NCBI GenBank assembly: GCA_004369045.1
Contig: ML213521.1
Location: forward strand, 323,001 to 387,000
DNA: 64,000 nucleotides
Reading direction: 5' to 3'
Source of the DNA: Heliocybe sulcata
Taxonomy: Eukaryota > Basidiomycota > Agaricomycetes > Gloeophyllales > Gloeophyllaceae
A program made the translations under genes and the position numbers. The notes beneath the pieces were generated by a model, which was not told the DNA's origin, searched no databases, and saw only the letters and a program-made list of their open reading frames with translations. This document shows, one piece after another, positions 44,264 to 56,096 of this stretch (position 1 is its first letter; every line of letters starts with the position of its first letter).

Positions 44264-45600
44264 GATACGGAGCAGGGAGGAATGAAATACATCATGTATA
44301 CCCCGAGATTTAAGAGTATTAGACAGTTGGAGCTTGTAAGAATTATTTCCAAAGTCTTTCTCAATCCGATATGGTCCAATCCATTTCAGAAGGAGCTTAC
44401 GAGCTAATCCTTTCGGAAAGGATATGTTCTTCGTAGATACATAAACAAGATCATTTAGCTTGAATGGTGCCGGTCGTCTGTGACGATTAGCATCCCGGGT
44501 TTGCTTAATACGGGCAGCAATGATACTGTCATGAGCGGCCATCACGGCTTGCTTAACCTTCTGGGCGTACACCCGTACTCCCGGGAATTCATCAGGTTTG
44601 GCTGCATCCCATATCATTGGACAGGGCATACGCCCGGTGTTAAGGAAGAAAGGTGCATATCCGGTGCTCGCAGATCGTGCAATATTTATTGCAAACTCAA
44701 TAGCTGGCAGCTTCACCACCCAATCTGACTGTTTCGCACTGACACACTGTCGTAGCATTTGAGTCATGGTCTTGATAGCTCTTTCAGTAGACCCGTCGGA
44801 CTGAGGATGATAAGCGCTTGACATACGAAGCTTGACTCCTATCATTTTGTGGAGATGTCCCCAGAACTGACTAGTGAAAAGCACGTCCCGATCGCTTACA
44901 ATGGCTTTTGGTAGACCATGATGCTTGTATACCTCCGAAAATATAAGCTCAGCTATTTCTTTAGCCTTGTAATTATCCCTGCTAGGTACGAGATGCACCA
45001 TAGCCGTAAGTAAGTCTATTATTACCGTAATAGAGTCAAATGTGCCATCTCGACTCTTCGACTTCGGGAATGGTCCCACAAAATTGATACCTATAGCTTC
45101 CCAAGGCTGGCTAGGTACTGACAATGGATTTAGTAGTCCATATGGCTTCTGGGTGCTCGGTTTGCTCCGAGCGCATGTAACGCAAGTACTGCAGTATAAT
45201 TTTACGTGCGAGACCATGTCCTTCCACCATACATGGTCTCTGAGGAATTCCAAAGTAATTTGTGCCCCAAGATGGGCCAGCAGTCGGTGCGCATGGGATA
45301 TGATTACCTCGCGCACATTTCTGGATCCGATCTTTATGTCAGGTATGCATAATAACTTGAGTTCATTCATTTTTAAATAAATGAGACCCCGCTCGATAGT
45401 GAAGTTCTTAAACTCCCGAGGATGGTCTAAAATCATTTTAAACCAAGGATCGTCCTGATAGCGATCCCGTAATGCCTTCTCGATATTAACATCATCAGTT
45501 TCCGAAATATATTCCAGCAACTCTGAATCTGATTCAGGAAGTGGCTGAGTTTCAATATTTTCCTTCTCAGCAACTTTCGCCAGCTCATTGTGAGCATCGT
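44264..45600 (-). other. Outer element: integrase segment
   Basis: Coding segment with an H2C2 zinc finger (HAHRLLAHLG, CSTCVTC), a DDE-type core ([30 protein letters not shown]) and the post-core SH3-like region (KLNDLVYVSTKNI, KWIGPYRI). It ends at the target-site copy where the inner element begins. Confidence 0.88.
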
Positions 45601-45899
45601 TCCTATGCGACTCCAATCCTGTTGATCATCTGCGACAAGTGTCTTGATTTCAGACTGTCCCGATACCTCCCCCTCCTGCGAAGGGTTACGAGGCTTAACA
45701 AGTAGGTTAACCCGTTTAATTCGCTTCGCAAACTCACGAGATGTTTCAGGGCGACCAGTGTCTGCAGGAGCGGCGGCTTGAGCCTCAATGCCGACTAGCA
45801 CGGGCATGCTGATATCATGCGTTGTGAGTTCCTCATTCGAGTCATCATCGTGAAATGTGTATTCTGATCGAGTGCGCACAGTCCCTGGACTGTCGTCAG

Positions 45900-48800
45900 C
45901 GTAGATACGAGATAGCGCGTCTGCCAGCACGTTCTGCGTGCCCGGAATGTCCTCGACACAAAAATCAAATTCAGATATCTTGGTGATCCATCGCGCCTGG
46001 CGGCCAGTTAAGTTCTTCTGCGTTAACAAGTGTTGCAAACTTTTATGATCAGTAAGCCATGTAAATCGCGCCCCATGAAGGATATCACGATGACGAAGCA
46101 TGGTCTCAACGCCAGCTAACATCTCTTGTTCGTGCACAGCATAATTTAACTGGGTTGTGTTTAGCTTTGCAGAATAGAAAGCCGCAACAGAAGACTTCCG
46201 GTAGTCTGGTCCCTGACAGATGACACCTGCCAACCCGCCGTGCGATGCATCGGTAACCATCCAGATAGGAGGCGCGCCCTTGGCGTAATCGAGTGGCTTC
46301 CGGTGGTGTTCACGGTGAGCGTGCACAATTTGTTTTATTTCGTCAAAAGCTCTCTGCTGAGTAGGGCCCCATCGAAAGCTGACAGTGTCCCCTGTCAGGC
46401 TGGATAATATTCCCATCGGGATCCGTACCCTCGCAAGATCATCAGCAATGTATCCCACCGACCCGAGAAACCCACGCAAAAGATCGCGATTCGTCGGTGT
46501 TTTCCACGCCAGGACACTATCCACCTTGTGTGGATCCATTCGGATACCCTGATCGTCAACAATACGACCTAAAATTTTCAATTCGCTGCATAGGAAGTGG
46601 AGCTTCTTAGCTCCGAGGAAGAGCTTTTCACGTTGTAAGGTGTCAATTACAGTCCTGCAGGCTTTCAGATGCTCATCGAGAGTGTCCGTATAGATTATTA
46701 TATCATCCAGATAAACATCCATGAAGACACCAAGGTAGGGTGCGAAGATATGATTCATGAGTGCCTGAAAGGTTGCAGGTGCATTACAATCACCCTGCTG
46801 GATTACGAGACTGACCATATTGCCATCAGGTGTTGTCATAGCAGTTTTACGCACGTCATCAGGTATGATGCGTACTTGTTCGTAAGCATCTTTCTGATCT
46901 AGCAATGAACGATAGCGCTTGCGCGCCACTCTTCGCAATATACCTTCAATATCTGGTAAAGGGGTTGTCATCTTGACAGTATTGGCATTTCGCTCACGAA
47001 GGTCCACAGCAATTCGCAATTGGTGGGGTACTCCCCTTACTCCTGTACCTGGCTTTGTGAGGAGGAGCATAGGTGACGCATTCCGCGCATGCGTCATTTG
47101 CCATCGGCCACTTCGTAAGTAGCTATCCCGTTTTTCAATCCAATTCTGGCGCTGCGCATCGGGACAGCGACACGCCCGCCACGAGTAAATTTTATTCTCA
47201 TCTTTCAATGGTATTGAATGATTGATGTCGCGAAAAGGTGGCAATGGCGCCTCTCGACCATCTAGGCAAATTGGTTCTGCATACCGCATCAAGTGCTCTC
47301 GAACACGCTGCAAATTATCTTCCAAGATCTCAGCTGCCCGTGATTCAAGCACGCGAACCCCTTCGCCCTTCATAGTCAATGGCGACGCACTCCCGACCAT
47401 GACCTTTGGTGGGTTCAATCCCATCATCAGCTGGTGTTGGAATAGGAACGGAGTCCCGAGAATCAAATCATAATTTTGTAAGTTAATTATATCGAAATAT
47501 CGGGTGCTATCAATGTCCTGATACTGTATTCGGGCCCTAGCACCCCAATTGATTTTACATCGAGATCCCTGAATGGCCAGTTGAACGGGTAATGGTTTGG
47601 TCAGTTCCACCTTGTCAACACGAAGCTGGTCAGCCAACGTACTCGACATGAAGTCCGCGAGCGACCCCGAGTCCAATAGTGCTCGCGCGGGGCGACCATT
47701 CACCGTGACTACGACTACGAGCGGTTTGGGTACCGCGCGACGGAAGTCTCGCGTCGTAGCGGATGTCCGTTCTAATGCACGGTAAGTCTTTGGTTTGACT
47801 TCCATGACGTTTAGCTCACAATGTGGCTGGTTGCCAGGTCTTTGCTTGCGTACTCGATTAGAGCGCGCGCGCGTCTTTGCGTGCGGTCGGGTGGTCTCAT
47901 CAAACATTGGTCCTGCCCGATTGATGTGCGTGTGATCCTCAAGAGGCTCGACATCCAGGAGAAGGTCACAGACCATGTCCCAGAACTCAGTGAGTCCTTC
48001 TCTTTGATCAGGAGTTAATTCGACGTCACAGGTTTCTTGCAGATTGTTGTCCGCATCATCCCTTCTCGAACGCCCGACCGTAGAGGATTGGCGAGCCTCG
48101 TTCCCGGCCTCCGGGCCATATAGATCGCTCAATCCGAGTTCCATCGGTTGATTTTGGTGAGCTCGCCGCTGCCTGCTGTTGTACCACCCCGGTAAGTTGA
48201 ACTTCGGATGTAGAACATCATCTATAGCGATTTTCTCAACGATCCGCCGTGCCCGATCATGAACGCGAATGTGCGTTTCATCGGACGTGCACTGGAATCG
48301 TTTCGATAGGGCATTGTCATGAGGTCCATCACACGAATAAGGTGTGTACCGACTTAGTTCCTGTTCGACGTGGAACAATAATACCTCACCCATAGGGCAG
48401 TAGGCGGGTCGATGAAGCTGAGCGTACGCCAAGGTCTCACCAAGGCCCGCCTGGGAGTCACTCATCACCAATGCAATCGTCTTTTGATCATAATACCATC
48501 CGGCAGCGTCCCAATGCCTATCTAATAGGTGAGCGCGATCTACTAATATAGATCCAACTGCAGAACCATCCATAATAACATATCGGTTATTTGTTGTCTG
48601 GTAGACACAAAATCGAGACGGTGCATACACGCCGTGCTCCTCATCCATATTATGTTCATCATCACCTGGGTAGGGTGCCCCGCGACACAAAAGGTCTTCG
48701 CAGCGTTTCGCCAACGGATCTTCCCGGTAGGTATGCTTGGACCACGAAGGCCTGAACGTACGGGTGGGTTCTGCCCATTCCATATTACCCAGAGTGATAT

Positions 48801-51060
48801 CATTGATTGTTTCCGTAGTGTCTGCCAGGCCGCGAAGCTCTTCGGCCTCCTGCAAGTCCATCTCGACATTGAAGTTAGTAAGTCCTGGTGCTTTACCCGA
48901 CTTATTGCTCTTCACATTCAATCCCTTAGGACAGTTACGAGCTAAGTGACCAGTCTCCTGGCACTTGAAACATTTGCCGGAGGCTTTCAGCTCCTCGCGT
49001 TCTTTGTTGCTCAACTGTGGCCTCCAGCCTGAACCTGACGACCGAGACCCCGACGGTCCTGACGATGCCCCAGGCCTTTGCTCGACCTTGGGTCTATCCT
49101 TTCCCGCTCCTGACTGCTTATTATCGCGGTGAGTTCTGTTGGTTTTGGATGACCCGGATTTCTGTTTATTACTCTCAGAAGATCGTTTGTCATCCCGAGG
49201 CGATGTCTTGTTTACCGAAAAGGACAACTCTATAATCTCAGCGGCTTTGACGACCTCCTCCCAGGTAGAAACCTCCGGATTCAATCGGTTCCGCCATAAC
49301 TCGGACTGAATGTCCTTGTTGAGACCGTCCCAGAGCTTGGTGACGCGATCGCGCTCGCTATCGACGCCCAGCATCGTATAGAATTCCGTGAGTTCATACA
49401 CATATTCGCGCACATTTTTATCATTCTGATAACACTTCCGTAGCTTTTGTCGTAGCTTACATCGATAGTCAATGGGGAAACAGTAATTAAACAGCTCCCT
49501 GAAAAACTTATCAATCTTCCAATGGCCTGCGTTAACAGACACTGTGCGAGTGTAGAAGTCATGCGCCTTCCCTTCGAGGTAGTGCGCAATGTACGGTATA
49601 CGACGACGACGCCGAACACGACCGTCCTTGACGTACGCTATCGATTCAGTCATAAATTTTAAGAACTGACGAGTATCAGCGGTACCGTCATATGGATTGG
49701 GTGCGATCGGCTTAAGAAGACTCTTGCCCTTCTTCGACTTCGACTTCTTCTTAGAAGACTTATGTTTCTTGGACGCCTTCCTGTGAGGCGACGAGTCCTC
49801 CGAACTTGAGCTGGAATCGCTAGAGCCGTCCGAATCGGAACTGCTAGAGCTTGACGGACTGGACGGACTGGAAGCTCCACCCGAATCGTCCGATGAATCA
49901 GGTCGGTTGTGCTTGCCGACCTTTTCAAAGGCACGTCCAAGGTAACTCTTCTTGTCGAGCTGGCTAACTGGCTGCATATTGGTGTTGCGATGCAGCGGGA
50001 CAGGTGAACGGGATTTACGTCCCTTACGAGTCTTGTTGGCCATATCAGCTATGATCGCATCAGGTGAGTGGATCGTTACTCCTCTCGTTGTCTTTTTATT
50101 CTTATTCGGCTTCGAAGCCGCTCGGCGTTCACCTTCAGATGCCTGATCCGATGCTATCTCGGACTCAAGCCTGGCCATTTTTGCCTGAAGAGCAAGAAGA
50201 CGGTCTTTCTTAGACTGTACAGGAGCTTCCTTGCTCGGACGGTTCGCCGCGTTCGACGCCCCCTCAGCAGTGCCCGACCTGGATCGGGTTGCTGCCTGCC
50301 GAGCTTGGTGAACATTAGCAAAGCTATCTAGCATTTGCCGCTGAGTCTCGACATCCACGTCAGACTCATTCAATCCAGCAGCACCCCAGTTACTGGGGTC
50401 GACTGCTTTACCCTTGGGCCGGGAGGGTCCAGCTTCCGGCGAAGGAGAACGCCCCTCACTCGGACCAGTAGGCGTTCTGACGACGTATGCCCGCTTTCGG
50501 ACACGCGCCCGTTGTTCATCCGTCATGCTCTTCATAGCATCTTCGACGGCCTTCTGTTGTGTAGCCGAAAGATCGGTACGTACAGATGGTGCATCCTTCC
50601 GAGCACCTGCATCTTGACCACCTCGCGGAATCCGCATGCGCACTGGTGAATCGAGACTGCGTCCACGGCGATGAGAGACCCTAGTCCAGGGACCTCCCTC
50701 ATCCGATTCTGGTTCACTAACCATAGTCGTCTTATAATTATGTTTATTGTTTTCTATAGTACCACTGTTACCAGTAATACCATCCCTGCTCGAAGCGAGG
50801 GCCTCCTTAACCGAAACCGGCGCTGAAGGGGATCGCGCCGTTACTGCCTGAGCGTAAGAACGCCCAGGGGTCACAGCGGGGGCAGAGACGGTGCTCTCGG
50901 AGTCCGACGACGTCAGACTAGCTAGAGACGAATCAGTTTCCCCAGTGTTAGAACCACGCGACGTACCTTTAGCCCCAGCGCCCGTCCTTCCTGAAGGCGG
51001 AACCACCGGCAAGGCTGGTTGACGACCCTTTGTCGACCGCAGGTTATACCCAGAAGACAT
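45900..51060 (-). other. Outer element: gag, protease, reverse transcriptase and RNase H segment
   Basis: Large coding segment starting at MSSGYNLRSTKGRQ (51060). It has a long basic and Ser-rich gag with a Ser/Asp run near 49800, a retrotransposon gag domain, a CCHC knuckle (CFKCQETGHLARNC), an aspartic protease (RALLDSGSLADF), a reverse transcriptase (VYLDDIIIYTDTL) and RNase H (TDASHGGLAGV, WLTDHKSLQHLL). The gag N-terminus is unusually long for the family. Confidence 0.9.
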
Positions 51061-51220
51061 AGTGAACCCAAGAGATAGAAAGTAAGCAAGATATATATAT
51101 GTTGGTTTTGTTGCCGGAGAGTCTCGGTTGATCAGACCAGAGAGGAGCCCGAGCGAAGATATCAACGAAGCAGAGAGACGAGAGTAGAGAGTAGAGAAAG
51201 CCTAGGTGCTGTCAAAAATA

Positions 51221-51517
51221 TGTAAGGCTAGCGCGCCGGAGCACGGTAACTTCACACTAAAAATGGAACGGTAGTTCACGCGCTTTGGAAGACAGGTGTA
51301 AAGGCTCTCTTCGTTGAGGCGTAAACTAGAGAGAATACAGAAGTATCTGAGGCTTTTATGGCTTTTCTGAATAACAAATGGAAGACTCAAAACCCGGTAG
51401 CTAATCAAATGGCAAGTCGGCTTGAAAGGAACAAGGAACCAATAGGTACGGAAAAGCATCCAGACCGAAACGGACGGAGCTGTCCGAAACAAGAGAACGA
51501 CGGACCGCATCCTCACA
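51221..51517 (-). repeat. 5' LTR of the outer element
   Basis: 297 bp, about one base different from 37121-37417. In element orientation it starts TGTGAGG and carries a CCATAAAAGCC TATA-like motif. ATCCG follows at 51518-51522, the right copy of the target duplication, 161 bp before the SCP-D start codon. Confidence 0.93.
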
Positions 51518-51677
51518 ATCCGTTGTGAGATGCTTGATCTGTCATAAATATCATAACCGACGAAGAACGATTATCTAGGTACAGGCCGCAGTTCCGAACC
51601 CCTAGACTCCTGATCCGCAGCGATCAGCACAAACATAAGACCGGAGGGAAGCGTACAAGCTCTCCTCTGGCAGTAAC

Positions 51678-53765
51678 ATGTGGTTTCTCGCATTCTTGAC
51701 AAGTCTCCTAGGATTATCGGCTGTGTTCACACTTGCGGCCCATCAGCAGGGCCTGTTCGATCTTTATCGAAATGCCCCAAGTTCAGCGCATAGCATGAAA
51801 CCTTCCAGCTGGCGGGATACCCAGACCCCATTCAAACTCGCCTCGTTTGACCCGGATTCGTTCAAGCCGTTTGGTCAACTTAGCGCCTTAAGCGATGAGT
51901 TCACCACTCTAACTCACCCGGCATTCCCAAAGTTCAGCGTCCGCGTCAAGAAGAGTGACTTCTGTGATGACACTGTTGCGTACGTTCCGAGCGTGCAGGG
52001 GTTATACTATTTACTTAGAAGACTTCAATCTGAAGGGCCTATACCGGCTATATCGATATCGAAGCGCGGCATCTGTTCTTCTACTTCTTCGAAAGCAGAA
52101 ATGATCCTACCAAGGACGACGTGGTACTCTGGACTAACGGAGGTAGCGGAAGTTGGCCTCAAAAAATATTTAGTACTGATTTATGTGTAGGTCCTGGAGC
52201 CTCTGCTACCGTAGGCCTCCTCATGGAACACGGTACGTCTCTGACCTGCTATAACCCTTTTCATAAAGTCCCACAGATCATTGTATATTTTATGTTAGGC
52301 CCGTGCAGAGTCGTCAACTCAACTGCCACAAAGTTCCATCCGGAATCATGGAACTCCAATGCGAATATATTCTTTATTGACCAGCCTATTGGCGTGGGCT
52401 TTTCCTATGCGGAATATGGCGAGACAGTTGTATGTCCCGGTCTACCCATACGAGGTCTATCAACGTTTCTAATTGGGTATAGAGCACGACAGAGCAAGCA
52501 GCCGTCGACATCGCCGCTTTCGTCGCGATTTTCTTTGAGCACTTCAACCAGTTCAAAAACCGAGGATTCCATATGGCTGGAGAATCCTACGGGGTCAGTC
52601 CCAACATTCATATTCTCTGTCTTCTGCTGTGCTCAGCCTGACTAGGTCGATCCAGAGTCGTTATCTTCCGCTATTTGCGTCCGCTGTTTACGACCAGAAC
52701 GCTAAACTGTTGGAAGTGGGTATGACGCCCATCAACCTGTCGTCTATTATGATGGGTTTGTCTTCCATCTCCACCTTCGTGGCTGCGAATACTTAATACG
52801 TATGGATATAGGTAGCCCCTTCACGGACCAGTACAAGTTGCTGATCTCGTACTACGACATGGCTTGCACACTAGCCTCGTTATCTCCCGTCCTAGACATA
52901 AGGTATCTGCCCTTGCTAAGAACTAGCGAGGATAAACGACTCACCTCACCTCGCAGTACATGCGTTCGGATGAAACAAGCCGTCCCTAGATGCCAGAAAC
53001 TGCTGCAGGCATCATGTATCGACGTCTTCGACATGATCGGTTGCTATGAGGCCATGACCATTTGTGAGATGGAGCTTCGGGCCCCGCTGATGGCTAGCGG
53101 TAAGACCTCCAGAGCCATAAGAACTATCTTTGACCGTGATGCCGTACGGCTGCAGGTCTGAACCCTTATGATATCAGCAACCGAGGGCGGACGCTGCTAC
53201 CCAATCAGAAAGTTTGCGCTGTTTGCCGTCTTGCTTCCGCTAACTGGGCTAACGGCTCCCTAGCGTGATCGACGAATACCTAGCGCAGCCGTCTCTCCGG
53301 AAGACCCTAGGCGTCGACCCGGCCGTCACAGCCAATCGCAGCATCTCCAGCGACCTCGTCGGGCATATGTTCAACGACGCTGGTGACACCCTTCACACCT
53401 CGTACGACCACGTCGCTGCGCTGCTCGAGCGCGACGTGAGCGTGCTCATGTACGTGGGCACATACGACTGGATATGCAACTGGTTGGGGAACGAGAGGTG
53501 GGTGGGGGCGCTGGAGTGGAGTGGACGGGGTCAGTGGGAGGAGAATGAGGAGAGGGGGTGGATGGTGGATGGGAAGGAGGCAGGTAAGACAAGGAGTGCG
53601 GGGAAGTTGACTTGGGCAACGATCTATGGTGCCGGGCATATGGTAACTATTCGAGCTCTACGTGGGGGTTGCCTGTGTCTCATGAGGGTAATGCAGGCTC
53701 CGTATGATAAACCGAAGGAATCGCTTGAAATGGTGAACAGATGGTTGGCTGGGGAAGATTTATAA
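51678..53765 (+). CDS. Serine carboxypeptidase, family S10 (SCP-D), probably decaying
   Basis: Close inverted duplicate of SCP-B with the same exon plan. Signal peptide [36 protein letters not shown] and GAGHM are kept. Several features differ from its sisters: the oxyanion motif reads GGPGASA in place of GGPGGSS or GGPGCSS; exon 6 must use a later acceptor, giving GESYG-SRYLPLF; and exon 9 (about 53155-53210) is 23 nt shorter than in SCP-B, removing the RPCEGPPL region. The last change shifts the frame into exon 10 unless splicing differs. The gene therefore looks like a pseudogene in the making. The nested retroelement sits directly in its promoter region. Confidence 0.75.
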
Positions 53766-54121
53766 GCATCGATGTTGTTAGGGTGCTTTGGTACGTGCCA
53801 TTCACGTAGCCTTTGAACCAGCACACTGGAATAGCAATTAACAACGCACATCTTTGCACAATCCGCCTAGACAACAGGCCTTTATCGACACAGAACAATG
53901 ACAGTACATGAACTTTGGGCGGCGCGCCATCTAAACACTCAGATTGTACGCCAAATCGGGAGGTAGTTAAGAATCAGGAGCTCTAGGGTCACGCCCAATA
54001 TGCAGGAGGTATTCTGACATTCATAAAACCTGCGAATGCAGACAAGTCACATCAGCAGCTTCCCGAGAGTGCCCGAGGCTATCAACTGCCCCTGTAGCCT
54101 AACGCACTGCCAAAATACAAT
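53766..54121. other. Intergenic
   Basis: Convergent gap between SCP-D (+) and the alanyl-tRNA editing gene (-). Nothing recognised. Confidence 0.55.
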
Positions 54122-55829
54122 CTACAACCCACCGCTGACCTCTTTTAGAACCTCATCCACTACTGTACTTTCTTTATCCCTCCACACACCCGTATACTTC
54201 CCACTCCACCGAGTTCCCTTCCCTCCTCCCTTCACGCCAATCTTGGCCTTTAACGAGTCCCCTACCTCTTTCACTAGCTTATCATCGGACCCAAAGACAA
54301 ACACCACACTAGTGCTATTGGGCGTCTGGGAGGACGGCGAAGATGAGAGCACAACCGCGTAAGGCTTGGTAGTCTCTCCGCTCATAAACGCAGTGGAGAT
54401 CGACGAGAGGAATGCTAGAGCACCCGTCGAGTCGTCTATCCGGTGCTTATGCACCACATACGCGCCCTCAGATTTCTCTGTCTCGCTTCGCATCTCGCTC
54501 GCGATGATGCCCGCGAGCTCCTCTTCCAAGTCGCCCACCCTCTTTTCGGCCTTGCGGCGTTCGTCCACAACCTGTTCAACACGCGCGGGGACGAGAGGGA
54601 TGCCGCAGGTCAGGGTCGCAGAGGTACTGTTGACGAGGAAGTTCATGGAGGCGAGGTGAGTGAGGACGCGGGGACCTGCAAGGAAGTATAATCGGCTGGA
54701 CGAGGTGGAAGTGGAAGGCGCAGGCGAGGTGGTCGGGGGAAAGAGGAAGAGCGGGACTGAGTGAATTGTGGGGAGGTGTGTTCCGCAGCATCTGGAGATC
54801 GTGGCGTCAACACCTAGGCACCAAGGGGCGATTTTACTCGTACTTACGGATTTCTATCTACGCCGTCTATTACTACGACTCTCTTGACACCGCCGGTATA
54901 GTCCTTTGGCACGCCCTTACCAACAGCCCTGCCGCTTTCGATCTTTTCCACATCTTGCAGCTTAGCATGTTCGCCGTCCAGGAGCTCGGAGACTTCAACG
55001 TGAACCTTGCGGCCTTCGAATGCATGCTGGTTAGCAAGTGTTTGGACGTAGGCGAGCTCGGATGCTGTGAGTGCTCGCGGAAGCTCGACTGATCCAGGAT
55101 TCGTGGACGGATATGCCGGCAGAGACCAGGACAAAGTAGGGAGCTTGAGATGTGTTTCCAGTACAGCGGAGAGCAGGTGTTGCGACGTGTGCAAACTCAT
55201 CTGGACGTACTGAAGTCAGTTCATCTGAGTCCATTGAGAGTGAGTAACGGTTGCTGACATGATCAAGCCTCCTTGTCCATCCCTCCTCTCCGAGGGCCAC
55301 ACCTACTTTGGCGCCGGCCGGGAATGCGCTCAGGGCTGCATCAGCATCTGTGCTCTTAGCACGAATATAATGCACAGCGTGTCCGCCATGTCTCTTGACT
55401 TCTACGACGTCCCATGTCGAGCCATCCTCAGACGTTATAATTCCGACATCCGACGGCTGTCCGCCCCCTTCAGGAAACAATACAGTGTCGTGAAGGATGA
55501 CCTCAATGAGGGGCTCTGCTGGCGTAACATTGGATGCTGATGCTTTCTTCTTGGCCTTGCTGGGTCCGGAGACAGGTTGTGATACTCGTGCACTGACCAC
55601 GGTCGTGGGTAACTCCCACAATAGGGGATCTCCTGAAGCATATCAATGAATAGGCTAGTGAGATTGGTTGTATACGCGCGTTGGAAGGGGGGTCTGACAT
55701 ACGCTGGCATGCAAGTAAACCCACAGGAATGGGCTTGCTGCTATCCGTGGGTATCCGCAACGTTGGCGAGACTATTCTGTGGTAGTCCGGAGGAGTAACT
55801 GGTGGTGCAAGTATCGCGATTGCAGCCAT
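54122..55829 (-). CDS. Alanyl-tRNA editing protein (AlaX/AARSD1 type)
   Basis: Free-standing editing domain that hydrolyses Ser or Gly wrongly attached to tRNA-Ala. Four exons (55829-55703, 55632-55259, 55200-54848, 54791-54122) give 507 aa; an in-frame ATG at 55853 would add 8 residues. Visible: the AlaX signature LFPEGGGQPSDVG, RRLDHMSLHTSQHLLSAV with the zinc-binding HxxxH (His171, His175), and CCGTHLP with the second Cys/His pair (Cys287, His290). The coiled C-terminal region (RVEQVVDERRKAEKRVGDLE) and a DHHA1-like end (VKGGGKGTRWSGKYTG) place it in the long AARSD1/AlaX-L class rather than in alanyl-tRNA synthetase, whose catalytic and tRNA-binding domains are missing. Confidence 0.9.
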
Positions 55830-56096
55830 ATCTAACGGGCTCAATGGCTTCACGTCCTGGATGGTGCTCTAGTTCTATGTGAATGCGAATTATAAGTTGG
55901 ATTTCATTGAGAAAGCAACTGACTCGCACTGACTCCTTTTCTTAGCCATCACGGTACGCCGGCCCGCCCTTTCCGCTCCTCCTCGGATGTGTATGTTGAG
56001 ACAAGCATATAATACTCCGTACAACGATGAATTAGAGTAATAGTGGAACAGCTGGTGAATGACTTTTCAATGTCGGGTTAGACCCGGCACAGCACT

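Larger units (their letters stand above)
37121..51517 (-). mobile_element. Outer LTR retrotransposon (Ty3/Gypsy chromovirus), interrupted by an inner element
   Basis: A Ty3/Gypsy (Metaviridae) element on the minus strand, bounded by two 297-bp LTRs and flanked on both sides by the 5-bp target duplication ATCCG. Parts in its own 5'-3' order: LTR (51517-51221), gag with Ser-rich and coiled regions and a CCHC knuckle, protease (LLDSGS), reverse transcriptase (YLDDIIIY), RNase H, integrase, then, beyond the inner insertion, a chromodomain-like segment with a Lys/Glu-rich tail, and the 3' LTR. The two LTRs differ at about one base, so the insertion looks young. The coding region looks nearly whole apart from the nested insertion and about one frame break. 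Confidence 0.93.
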
